64,000 nucleotides of DNA from Dendrolimus kikuchii (Eukaryota; Arthropoda; Insecta; Lepidoptera; Lasiocampidae). The number at the start of each line of letters is the position of its first letter. The stretch's first letter is position 1. The stretch is taken from contig CM034391.1 in assembly GCA_019925095.2 (NCBI GenBank), forward strand, positions 6,352,551 through 6,416,550. Direction: 5' to 3'. The translations under genes and the position numbers were made by a program. Below, in pieces: positions 54,601 to 64,000 of the stretch. The notes under the pieces are model-generated. The model searched no databases, was not told the DNA's origin, and was given only the letters and a program-made list of their open reading frames with translations.

Positions 54601-55747
54601 AAAGAGTTTCTAAATTGAATTAAGAATCCTAGAAAATATTTATATTTGTATCTAAGAATGAATAAAATTAAATTGTCTGACTGTGATTTGAAAATAAATA
54701 CCAAAATTCAACTGAAAAGGGTGTTTATACAATTTATAATTACAATGTGATTGTTTTAAAAAAAATTGACTGTATATACAAAATCAAATATAACACCGCA
54801 CTAATAACTATTAAAATTAGTTTTACTAAGCCTTACGCGAACGAAGTTCCTGGAACATTTAGTATAAAATAATAGGATATTGTCATAATATTCATAGATT
54901 TCATCTAACACGTAGCCCTTAGTGCACGCGCATGCGCAACGTATTTCGACACAGCACTTCAAAGATGATTATTATCTTATCTGTTTACGAGGTGCAAAGA
55001 GGAATATAAGCTCTTTTCAATATTACGTCATAGGGCCACGAAATCATGTTCTACTTTTGTTACTTGCACTTAGGGCGATTAAACAATGGGATTTTTTAAT
55101 TTAAATATGTTTCGCTAATGGCCCACCTATCGGAAAGTGATTAACATAGCCTATAGACATTTGTAACACTAGATATGTAACATAACTAGTGTGTGCAATA
55201 GAAAAGTTATTGAGAAATAGGGATGCGGATGCATCTTACAATAATTTTTAATTCTTTTGCGTTTAAAGGAACAGACGTTATAATAACATCCTGAAATAAT
55301 TTTTATTACTTTCAAAAATAATTAAAGCTCTATTTGACTCAGTTTTTTTTGTATCTACATATGACGTCATAAATAGGTACGCTCGTAGAAAATCTATGAG
55401 GCTGTGACGTTTTGTAAATGTATAAAGTATAGTAATACATAAGCGTAGCAGCACAAAGAAGTCAGAATGAACCCTCAACTGATGGCAATGGGTGCGGTGA
55501 TTGAAATATAGATAAATATGTAGAAAACTGTTGTATACCATTACAAAAAAACTTAAAATCAAATACCAATCTTGTAAAAGGACGGTCTTGTTGCTAAAAA
55601 GCTATCTTTTCTAAACAACCCGTAGAAAGAGTACGTCAGTAATATGTAGATCAATTCTTCGAAACAGCTATTATACAGACGGTAGAAAACGCAGAGAAAC
55701 TCAAACTCTCCAAAGGACAAGCGTATCTAAATAATTTTTGAGAATGA
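54601..55747. other. Non-coding stretch
   Basis: 'aaatcaaatataacaccgca' at 54781 is a faint foldback-arm relic; 55120-55175 is a faint family S 3' relic ('agcctatagacatttgtaac'). 'ggacggtcttgttgctaaaa' at 55580 recalls the CR1 3' UTR. No gene. Confidence 0.4.
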
Positions 55748-56073
55748 CACCGACGACAACCCAAACGGCGCGACTTCGGATCGTTTGGATCCTGTTCAGA
55801 GGATTACGCTGATTGGCAGGATCTCCATCCCACAAGTGTGATTAGTACTGAATATACGGCCTTGCTTGAGCTTCCTAAAGCCAAAGACATTGCAGCGTTG
55901 TGAAGTACTGCTTGGACCCGAATGACCCTTGTATTGGACTGAAACCACCATTCACGATGTTGACACTAAGATTTCACCATGCTCTTGGAGATGTTACAAG
56001 TGTTCCTTGGAAACGTATTGAAAAAGATTTCTTTATAAAGCAAAGTGATATTTTAATTTCAGTTTTGTCCTAA
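55748..56073 (+). pseudogene. Unidentified coding relic, one frameshift
   Basis: Two adjoining frames read as one protein: RRDFGSFGSCSEDYADWQDL then HPTSVISTEYTALLELPKAK and DIAAL, TGA at 55901-55903; shifting back one base at 55900 continues VKYCLDPNDPCIGLKPPFTM then LTLRFHHALGDVTSVPWKRI and EKDFFIKQSD to TAA 56071-56073. The composition (W, D, P, C, conserved-looking motifs) is protein-like and far from the local AT-rich background, and the break falls at one point. I do not recognise the family. It may be a transposon protein fragment or a decayed host pseudogene; it is not repeated in this window. Confidence 0.45.
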
Positions 56074-57360
56074 GCTAAGTTGACTGATGTTTGAATATCA
56101 ATTAATTTAGCCTAGCACTTTAAAAATGGTCGACTTTCACTTAGCGATGAAAATATATCTTCAGATAACACCTTATTTGATGTACAAGCAAAACAAACTG
56201 TTGTACATAAACAAACTTTCATAATTGCATAGCAAATGTCCCTCACTTCAATTGCCCATAAACGTTCACGACACTTAGGCACGAACGAGAGCGTGAAATG
56301 TCTCACGTGGATCACGATACCGTATAAAAAGGTACGTCATGAGTGAAAGATGAATGAATGGAAAATAACGGATGGTGGTCATTTGGCTTGTCAGTTAATA
56401 TTTGGGGTTTAATCTGCAATTAAAAAATTATAAACCTATCTTTAATATTACAAGAGTGGTCATCTTTATAACTAAAAATACTTAGGTGTACGCCAAATTT
56501 TGTAATATTTGATTCATTCCAAAAGTCGTGACAAAATCAATAAATATGTAAATATCTGGACTAAATATAATACAAAATATAGTCTTTATAGACTTGTATT
56601 TAATACATTTTTTTAATTTTATGAAAAATACCTTCCTTCTTAAAATAATAACCAGAATCTACGGCAATATTATTTATTTATTTACATACTCTTGGGGCTT
56701 CTCGTTGTTCCGTTCGTGAATTACCTAAATAGCAGTGTTAAGTACAGAAGCGACAAGTCATAGCACCTTTCTTCATTATGATTCTTATCGATTAACTCTC
56801 GATTATAATTGATTTCCGCTCTCTATTCAATTGGTTGAATGCTTCCAGATGCTGCGCTCTAATTAACGATGTAATGAGAAAATGCAAATTCTTAATATGA
56901 TTTCATCATAAGATAAACTTGGTTATTGTTAATTTATAGATTAACATGAATAGTTCGCTACTTGAGTCATTACAATATAAATCTGATTTCATAAAATCAA
57001 CTATTTATGTCCGTTGTTTGTAGAGTACCTACGTTGCGGTTGTGAAGAATTCAAATATATCAAACTCGAACATAATTTCTTCGGACACAATATATTCTGT
57101 AATGTCATTATAAATATAAACATTATTTTGAGCACTAGCAGTTTTGATAATGGTTTCCTTTGTGTCGTCATTAAAATTATTTTATGTGCATATACATGTA
57201 TAAAAATATCGTAACCTTCAGTCTGGCAAATCTTAAAAGCAATCTGTTCAATATGATTTTGATTAATGACACCTCATACTTTGCACCCGTTTACATTGTA
57301 ATATGTTAATAATAATTAATAATTCAAATCTAGACGAAGGCATTTCCATGTTTACGCCAC
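56074..57360. other. AT-rich stretch, nothing recognised
   Basis: A 67-codon minus-strand frame (56112-56315) is cysteine-rich but has no assignable motif. No gene supported. Confidence 0.35.
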
Positions 57361-57691
57361 ATTTTTATCCGTGCAGGAACGGAGAAAGATACAATTTCCT
57401 GCGGCCGGGCGGCCTGTAGTAAGAGGCGTCTTAACAACCCACAGCCAGGTGGCAGGGCATTTGCCCGACTGGATGGCTACCACCCCTCGTCTAGAGTATG
57501 TCGCCATAACAACCTCGAGTTGTGTTCCGGCATTAGTGACCAGGTTCCGGTGACCCTTAAGAGAGCAGCAGCGCATTTGTAGCACCTTCGGTGTTGCAAA
57601 TGTCCATAGGCGATGGTAACCGCTTTCCATTAAGTGGGCCGTCTGCCTGTCTGCTGAACTCCTGCAATAAAAAAAAAAAAAAAAAAAAAAA
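57361..57691 (+). mobile_element. SINE-like element (family S), best copy with poly(A)
   Basis: 'tttttatccgtgcaggaacg' to 'tctgctgaactcctgcaata' followed by an A-run of about 23 bases (57669-57691). Middle words: 'cctgcggccgggcggcctgt', 'ccagccaggtggc'-like 'cacagccaggtggcagggca', 'aacctcgagttgtgttccgg'. The last 90 bases match the 3' UTR of the LINE at 48115 and 61437, as expected for a SINE that borrows a LINE's tail. No good A and B boxes were seen. Confidence 0.8.
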
Positions 57692-58318
57692 CATATTCTG
57701 GTCTCCGGCTTGCTTCATATGATTCCAAGCGGGAATCTTGCACAGCTTATTACCATTATACCATTATCTACCCCGGGGCTGGAGGATATCCTATACGTTT
57801 TTAAAGACACTTTGTTATCTCTATTCCATCGACTATACATTATGTGACTTCATATTAACTTTTAGTAGCATCCTCCATCTACGAATTTCGGTTAGTAGAA
57901 TGACCTCTTCTTCAAAGTTCAATATGATTTGACCAATTTATTTTATTTCTTTAATATCTAATAACAATAACTTCAATGCGAAGACAAAACACTAAATAGT
58001 AACGACTCAATTTCCTTACTTTTGATTTTGATTGCGAAATTGGAACGACTTGAATTCGTCTCCACAATTTAGTTTGATAGCTTCCGTAGCGTTTAGCAAT
58101 TAGCCGATTAGTTGACAATGAAAGATTTTATTTATTGTTATTTATTCATGCGTTGAAGACGTATTTTTATCGCTTCCGCGTTTCTTCAACTGTCACCGCC
58201 CCTAAAAATGGAGTTTTTTGGCTCGTTGCACTTTTTATGTATAGATTACTGCATAAATTCCTTTTGTTTTGGTTCATTGAATGTGATGAGAAAACAATCT
58301 CCTTCGTTTTTATAGTAA
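57692..58318. other. AT-rich stretch, nothing recognised
   Basis: No gene or repeat boundary supported up to the target copy GTAA at 58315. Confidence 0.4.
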
Positions 58319-58825
58319 TGTTACGACCAGGTGCCGACAAAGACAAATTCACATCTGCATACTTATAGAAACACACTTTATTACCTTTTCGGCATTTGGA
58401 CTTCTTTTGTTTACTTTTTGTTTAAAATTTGTGATAAAAAAAAACAGCCCATTGTGTATTGTAATCTTTTACGGCCTATTGTTGTATTGTGATCACTGTC
58501 AGGTGTCTCGGATTTAAAAGTACAAACTGATTCGAAAAAATTCGGTCCACGCGGCCGGGTAGACATATTGTATCTGTACAGTATAAAGTAATGCCCCAAT
58601 GGAGAGATGAGGCAGTCAAGCGATAACCACGAGCGAAGCAAGTCTTGTATACATTCGGTAATCTATTTAGTGATGGACTTTGCGCGTGTTATTGAATTGT
58701 GCATTACGTTTGAACTTGTTGCGTTCGGTTATATTTGTACCTGTGTTATACGTGTTTGTATAGTTCTAATAAACTCTATAATAATTCCAACGGTATTTTT
58801 AATTCTAGTCCGGGAACTCGTAACA
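58319..58825 (+). mobile_element. Solo LTR of a retrotransposon
   Basis: 507 bp beginning TGTTACGA and ending TCGTAACA (perfect 8-bp inverted ends), flanked by the 4 bp target copy GTAA (58315-58318 and 58826-58829). It contains a TATA-like 'acagtataaagtaatg' and 'aataaactc' near the 3' side. A 4 bp duplication fits Ty3/Gypsy-type integration. No internal gag or pol lies beside it. Confidence 0.9.
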
Positions 58826-58915
58826 GTAATATATGGCTTCGTGCAGTTTATAGATTTGTCACATATGTGACATACAAAACTTACATATTTTTTAGAATAA
58901 TATTCAAGCATGAAC

Positions 58916-59054
58916 ATACATACATACATACATACATAACTTCACGCCAGTTCCCTTGCGGGGTAGGCACGAACAACAGAGCGCCATTTAGGCCCATTCT
59001 TACACACCTCACTTGCTTCTTTGACATTCATAACTCTTGTCATGCACACTCGTC
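58916..59054 (-). mobile_element. Truncated LINE 3' end with target duplication
   Basis: (ACAT)n at 58916-58938, then the same 115 bases as at 5004-5121. Flanked by TCAAGCATGAAC at 58904-58915 and 59055-59066, a perfect 12 bp target duplication, so the (TATG)n run is the 3' tail of a minus-strand insertion. Confidence 0.9.
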
Positions 59055-59250
59055 TCAAGCATGAACGAGCGGGCAAAAGCCGACCCTATATTATGATTTT
59101 CATTCTTCTCCAATACAAGTACATATCACGTTAATCACGTCTTCGTCCTACCCATTCAAGAGTTTTTAGACATCTATGGGGCTAAAATATTTTAGTGTAG
59201 ATAGAAGGATGAAAAACTATACAATGCTTGGCATCCCTAACATTTTATAG

Positions 59251-59442
59251 TTTTTTTTTTCAGGAGTTCAGCAGACATGTAGACGGCCCACTCGATGGAA
59301 AGCGGTTACCATCGCCTATAAACATTTGCAACACCAAAGATGCTACAAATGCGCTGCTGCTCTCTTAAGAGAGACTGGAGAACCTGGTCACTAATGCCGG
59401 AATACAACTCAAGGTTGTTATGGCGACATACTTTAGACCAGA
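59251..59442 (-). mobile_element. SINE-like element (family S), 3' part
   Basis: 'tttttttttttcaggagttc' (reverse poly(A) and end), 'ggaaagcggttaccatcgcc', 'gctgctgctctcttaagaga' and 'ggcgacatactttagacca'. 5'-truncated. Confidence 0.8.
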
Positions 59443-60769
59443 CCATAGTATTATAGTTGGCATTGTCGTTTGACGCGACTTTGGTGCCCGAAATTTACCA
59501 GGAACCTATGCATATCTGTGGTGTGCGCCAGTCCAATTTGCACGAAATTCGGTTCTTTTTTCATCGACAGATCAGGTATGACACACCTTTTACTTATTAA
59601 AAACGTATTTTGTACGAAACAAGTACATACATTTTCCCGACTCAGCATTTTAGGTGAACACGCGCGAAGAATGCTTTTACCATCAGTACGAACGTCGCTG
59701 ATCAGGGTAGCGTACGCGCGTGCTCACCAGTGCATTTGATATGCATCTCCATCCATATCAAAGAATAACATAAATCAAGTATATAAAGTGTCTAGTTTCA
59801 ATCAAGGATCCTATATATTTAGATGGGTAAATAAACAACGAAGATTAATGCCATTATTGTTAATTGTAAAATTTTAATTGCATTTATATATGTATTTTCA
59901 ATATTTAATTCATTGTAGTTTTGGGCCAATTGATTTGAAGCTTACCATATTATTTGTTGTGATAACTTGTTATATCAAATATTTCCTGGTTTAACCCACC
60001 ACCACTTTAAATTAACATTCCATATCTAAACTAATATAACTAGTACCTGAGTGGATACATTCCGATGCAATATTCAACAACCAGTCCAAAATTATAGACC
60101 TAGATCGCTGGGTCCATTACAATTATTGCTGGCGGTTTTAAGTGTCCAATTATATCAAAGTTTGTGGTTATCAAAACGTCGAGCAACAAGCAATACCTGA
60201 TTTCATAATCAGTTTTAGACGAAGAACTGGATAGTAAATTTTGTTTATTTGATTTTGTAGAAGGGTAATTATGACGTCATAATTAGGTACAAGTAAAAGA
60301 AATGAAATAGTGTATTACTTGATTATTTGTAAAGTAATTTAAATTATTTCTATCGTGATGTTTTAAAAGTAGTAGTCGTTAGAACTTATTGTAACATGTG
60401 CCTACATCCCTATTAAGACGAGACTGGGCCCGAATTTCATGATACTATGCCACAATTTTAGGCACTTAAATGCCTTGCGCTTTTATTGGTAGACTACACG
60501 CGTCAGGAATTAACAAACAAAAGCACCGGTCTGTCTGTCTGGCGCTATTTGAGGATAACAGCCGGCCGGACTAAGTAACGCTAAGATCAAAACGATTTGT
60601 GTACTCATAGTTTTATTATGTCTCCGGTGATTCATGCCGCCATCTATTTTGGTAACCAGTTGGTTTGGCTTTGATTGAGTGTGCTCTTTGCTTTATAATA
60701 CCACTGAAGCGGCTTCGACTTGGTCTGCGTTTGTTGTGAAAATTAAATTATGAAATTAACCGTCAACGA
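59443..60769. other. Stretch without a recognised gene
   Basis: An 89-codon plus-strand frame (59470-59739) has no motif. 'taattatgacgtcataatta' at 60268-60287 is a perfect 20-base palindrome containing a CRE-like TGACGTCA. Rest AT-rich. Confidence 0.4.
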
Positions 60770-60900
60770 TGTCTGTCCTCACAAATCTACTCATCTTGGG
60801 TCGCGCACCCGGCGATGGCACGTATTTGCTTCGCCCTGCCTCCCGCCTGCAAGCGCATCACTAAACACCATGACATGAAATCAAAGCGGCGGCGAATCTA
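60770..60900. other. CpG-rich patch
   Basis: 'gtcgcgcacccggcgatggc' and 'tgcctcccgcctgcaagcgc' stand out from the AT-rich background. Short frames exist on both strands (31 codons from ATG 60769) but without motif or splice support. It could be a promoter or a repeat piece. Confidence 0.25.
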
Positions 60901-61011
60901 TATTTGAAACCAAGTGTATCTATCTATGTTTATTATGTATATTATCTATGTTTGAAACATAGTTATATTTTAACCCAACTTAAATATTTTTAAATTATAT
61001 TCGATGTATTA

Positions 61012-61436
61012 TTATCTATCTATAATATTATAACATTCTAAGCATGCAGTCTCTGTACATTGAAATAATTTAAAAAAAACAAGTGGAATAATATACTACT
61101 ATACGTAAGCGATGGAGAACACGATGCAATTTTTTTAGATTTCTTAAATGTTTTTCGGTTTGTCTGTTTGTTCGGAATTCACGTAAAAACTAATGGGCCG
61201 ATTTCGATGCGATTTTTGCTGATTGACAGGAAATTCTTCTACTTTTTGCCCTTGTAATCCCGTGGAAATTATTTTAAATGGCCAGATTTAAAAACATCAA
61301 ATTGCAATGTGATTTTTTCATTGATCGATAGCAAATTTTATGTAATAATATGCGTGATATTCTTTTATCCCGATAATCCCGGGGAATTTTCTCGAGAGCA
61401 GTTTGTAGTTGATGGGGTGCATAGAAATTAACTTAT
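61012..61436 (+). mobile_element. Helitron-like element, 3'-truncated copy
   Basis: Colinear with 36205-36680: 'gtctctgtacattgaaataa', 'tttgtctgtttgttcggaat', 'cgtaaaaactaatgggccga', 'ggaattttctcgagagcagt'. It breaks off at 61436 where LINE sequence begins. Confidence 0.6.
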
Positions 61437-61745
61437 TTACAACCGCACCGCTTCCTATCGACGGGATGTTCACCCACATTTCCTTGAGCTCCTACGCTCA
61501 ACTACACAACGGTTCTCGGGAATGTTTATTCCGTGTACCACAATAATCTGGAGGGAACTTCCCCCGAGGTTTCCTCTCTGCGCTATGACATGGGATTATT
61601 TAAGAAGGGCGTTATAAAATTCCTCAGAGACCGGCAACGCGTTAGCAACGCTTCTGATGTTGCAAACTCCCATAAGTGACGGTAACCACCTCCCATCAAG
61701 TGGGCCGTCTGCTTGCTTGCCTTCCAAAGGCAATAAAAAGATTTT
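61437..61745 (+). pseudogene. LINE ORF2 C-terminus and 3' end
   Basis: NRTASYRRDVHPHFLE, RSTTQRFSGMFIPCTTIIWR and ELPPEVSSLRYDMGLFKKGV followed by IKFLRDRQRVSNA in adjoining frames are the C-terminal LWNxLPxxVFxxRYDxGxFKKxVxxFLxGRQ region of the same LINE as 48115. The 3' UTR 'acggtaaccacctcccatca' 'agtgggccgtctgcttgc' ends in 'ggcaataaaaag'. Confidence 0.75.
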
Positions 61746-62611
61746 TAAAAGTTAGTATTACACAAATCGTTTACATAAGTAACAACTGTAAGAAGTGATT
61801 TTTTTAGTTCTGATACGCTGCTAAAAATAAACTTTTGAAGAGTAAATTTTTGACTGATTTCGTCTAAAAACATAATATGTTTTAAATAATATAATCTCAA
61901 AAAAGTCACGTAAGATGTAGTTTTAGACTTTCATTTTTTACGCGGTGCATGCCTAGTAATTTGTCTCACCTATACTGGCGATGTACCTCCATAATATCAG
62001 GAACTTAATAATGATTTCTTAAAAGACATTTAGAAATACGCAAAAGCGCAGCAAGTGCAATGTGAAACACCAGTTATTAAAAAAAATTAAAAAGTTCCCA
62101 AAGTGTTTATCCAATTAAGCAGGTGTTAACTGTCCGTGAGAAAGTACCCACAGTTATGCGTACAAAGTCTAAGTGCATGATAGCTGGGGACAGTTTCACT
62201 TGTGTGAACACCGTGTGAAATTACAGAGTGAAATTAATACTTTGTTAAGGTAACAAGCCTTTCTTTGCTAATCCGGGAAGGTCGGACATAGAACATTTCC
62301 TCATAGTTCTTTTTTTAAATATGGCTTTGCAAGGTTTGTATATCTAGCCAGTGTCAAATGTTTCATAAACTGTTATTTAATTTTAATTATTATTATTTCA
62401 TTATTGAGGTAATAAATTTCAATTACCGACTAAAATTAAACACTTTTTAAACTAATATGGAAAAGACGGATAACTTTAAACATAGTTTTTTCCATTATGA
62501 ATTTGCAAGATTTGTGTATTTAGCCTTTGTTATTTATTTAAGAATATTCAAGTTTTCTGCTAAATAATCTTCAAGAAAATATATGATGATAAAACGACAG
62601 ACGTATTGTAT
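61746..62611. other. AT-rich stretch, nothing recognised
   Basis: No gene or repeat boundary supported. Confidence 0.4.
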
Positions 62612-62790
62612 ATCCCCAAGCTAAGCAAGTTACGCTTGTGTTATGAGTAATATACAACGGATTATTCTGGGGCCGACCTCAGACAGCCAGACCATAATAA
62701 ATGACGGAAAGCTCATTTACGAAATTTACGATGCTAGGAATCGATACAGAAACCTCTGCGTTCCATTGAACAAGGCCAGCAAAGACTTTT
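62612..62790 (-). mobile_element. tRNA-derived SINE fragment
   Basis: 'tatatccccaagctaagcaa', 'acgcttgtgttatgagtaat' and, on the minus strand, 'tgtatcgattcctagcatcg' as a slightly mutated B box (62733-62752). Same family as 29346 and 8755. The 60-codon plus-strand frame over it is a by-product. Confidence 0.65.
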
Positions 62791-63097
62791 TTTTGGATTT
62801 TATGGCTTGGCAGCTATGCCTTTAAGCCAGATCTTAGATTCAATGTATTTACTTCATTTTCTTAAACCTATGTGTAGCACAGCTGAACTGTAGGTTATCA
62901 AGTAGTGCCATTCAACGGAGTTCTTGTGATAACTCAATTTGACTTTACAGTTCACATTTCTCACAAAACACATAATTACTACTCAAAAACTATCAATATC
63001 CTACAACTATTGTTCATTTTAGAGTAATGTTACACATTTTTAGAAAATAAAACTGCACAACACAACATCTCCTTTCAGTTCCCGCCAAAAACTCCTC
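62791..63097 (-). repeat. Dispersed repeat Q, longest inverted copy
   Basis: 'tatggcttggcagctatgcc', 'aacggagttcttgtgataac', 'actatcaatatcctacaact' and 'ctcctttcagttcccgccaa' are complements of 12330-12665 over its whole length. Confidence 0.7.
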
Positions 63098-63316
63098 CAT
63101 CAAAGACTTAGCCCACTCAACCACAGAGGTTACAATAGACACCAGGTTGAAGCTGAACCCTCACAATCGAAGCCTTAGCCGACTTGTAACTGACGTGGAA
63201 AGAGCGAGGCAGCTCAAAAATGTACATTTCTCTAAACAATTACTTTCCGCCTTTGGCAGACAAACAAAATTATTGGTAACTGGTATTGCAAATCTATTCT
63301 ACAAATCAGTAAAATA
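63098..63316 (+). pseudogene. Unidentified open fragment directly behind repeat Q
   Basis: One frame, open from the repeat boundary to TAA 63314-63316, about 73 codons: STTEVTIDTRLKLNPHNRSL then SRLVTDVERARQLKNVHFSK then QLLSAFGRQTKLLVTGIANL. It has no ATG near its start; upstream in repeat Q lies 'catctcctttcag', which could serve as a splice acceptor. The residues look protein-like (balanced, amphipathic), so it may be a last exon or a transposon protein end. I do not recognise it. Confidence 0.35.
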
Positions 63317-63907
63317 ATTTTTTATATATATTTTTTGATTTTTTAAAAAAATATATAAATATAAAAAGAAATATGTAAGTTATGCAGGTTTATAGAAGGT
63401 ATGAAAAAAGAGTTATAAAGTTTATAATTACATTCTGTATGCGATTGTGAAAAACACTTTTTAAAGAGCCTATAAACGTCATATAATTTTTATGAATAAG
63501 GAGAGAGTTTATGGGCTCACTGGGCGATTGTTTTCCTGGTATTCGGCGATACGTAACTATCTTTTGTTAATTATTAGCGGCAATAAGTTTAGTGCACTAC
63601 TTTCACAGAATTTGGTGTAAGGTGGTTGAAGCTATACAAATGATTACGATAATGAGATAATATCGACAGCGCCGGTAATAATAACTTTCTACAAGAAAGC
63701 TACAAAATCATTATAATGAACGTAACATTAAAACTTAATGCAACTTATCGACATACTTTCTTTACATAATGAGTTATGAACACTTATTCTTAATACAAAA
63801 TGTTCTAAACTAAAACAAAAGGTCCCGTTGATTAATTGCGATTTGAAAGTGCTTAAGAAATATATTCAAGATTTTTTATATTGTATAGGTTCCCGTTTGA
63901 CCGATAT
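63317..63907. other. AT-rich stretch with one hairpin
   Basis: 63466-63518 can fold (GAGCCTATAAAC against GTTTATGGGCTC), likely a MITE remnant. Nothing else supported. Confidence 0.4.
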
Positions 63908-64000
63908 TGCACCTGATTTCAGGTAGAAATTCAGGCTAAGATGGAGCACGCTTACCTAGAAGATCCTATTCACGCAAGTCTTGACACCAAAATTATATAC
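63908..64000 (+). repeat. Start of a repeat also at 17453-17560, cut by window edge
   Basis: 'attgcacctgatttcaggta', 'gaaattcaggctaagatgga' and 'gcacgcttacctagaagat' match 17453-17535. Confidence 0.55.

Noticed and set aside
44270..58825. The two LTRs as ends of one 14.5 kb provirus
   Set aside because: They differ clearly, each looks solo (one has its own target duplication) and the DNA between holds unrelated repeats without gag or pol.
60769..60864. 31-codon frame in the CpG-rich patch as a small gene
   Set aside because: No homology, no splice site, and a competing frame on the other strand.
62643..62825. 60-codon plus-strand frame
   Set aside because: It lies within a SINE fragment that recurs at 29346 and 8755.

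Overview
The window looks like nuclear DNA of a moth or butterfly (Lepidoptera). It is AT-rich, has no bacterial-type gene packing or ribosome binding sites, and is filled with decayed transposable elements whose ends match families common in lepidopteran genomes: CR1-like LINEs with pentameric tails, RTE elements, tRNA-derived SINEs ending in 'cccagcagtgggacgttta', Helitrons inserted A/T and ending CTAG, hAT, mariner and piggyBac elements, and foldback or MITE-type repeats. The species cannot be fixed from the sequence. No rRNA gene, convincing functional tRNA gene or CRISPR array was seen.

Layout: 1-5 kb holds a transposase tail, a reverse-transcriptase relic and a 1.6 kb minus-strand CR1 copy. 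6-19 kb is a mosaic of foldback repeats, Helitrons, a mariner relic and SINEs. 20-33 kb is quieter and carries three candidate host exons on the minus strand (20.1, 28.6 and 32.2 kb), with a CpG-rich upstream patch at 28.7-28.9 kb and two adjacent hAT elements between the last two exons. 33.1-35.8 kb carries the only long intact gene, a 581-residue piggyBac transposase on the minus strand with its DDD triad and cysteine-rich tail. 36-64 kb is again mobile-element mosaic: Helitrons, a GC-rich repeat block at 39-42 kb, two solo LTRs, a CR1 copy split by an RTE insertion with a target duplication, LINE C-terminal fragments, and two unexplained coding relics (55.7-56.1 and 63.1-63.3 kb).

The genes do not form an operon or pathway. 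The strongest structural results are insertions with both target-site copies visible: hAT at 30670-31116 (8 bp), RTE at 45619-45939 (12 bp), a solo LTR at 58319-58825 (4 bp), a LINE tail at 58916-59054 (12 bp) and a CR1 tail nested in another CR1 tail at 23977-24244 (8 bp). The strongest biological leads are the intact piggyBac gene, the foldback family with a GTGATCAC core present in at least six places, and the candidate host exons.
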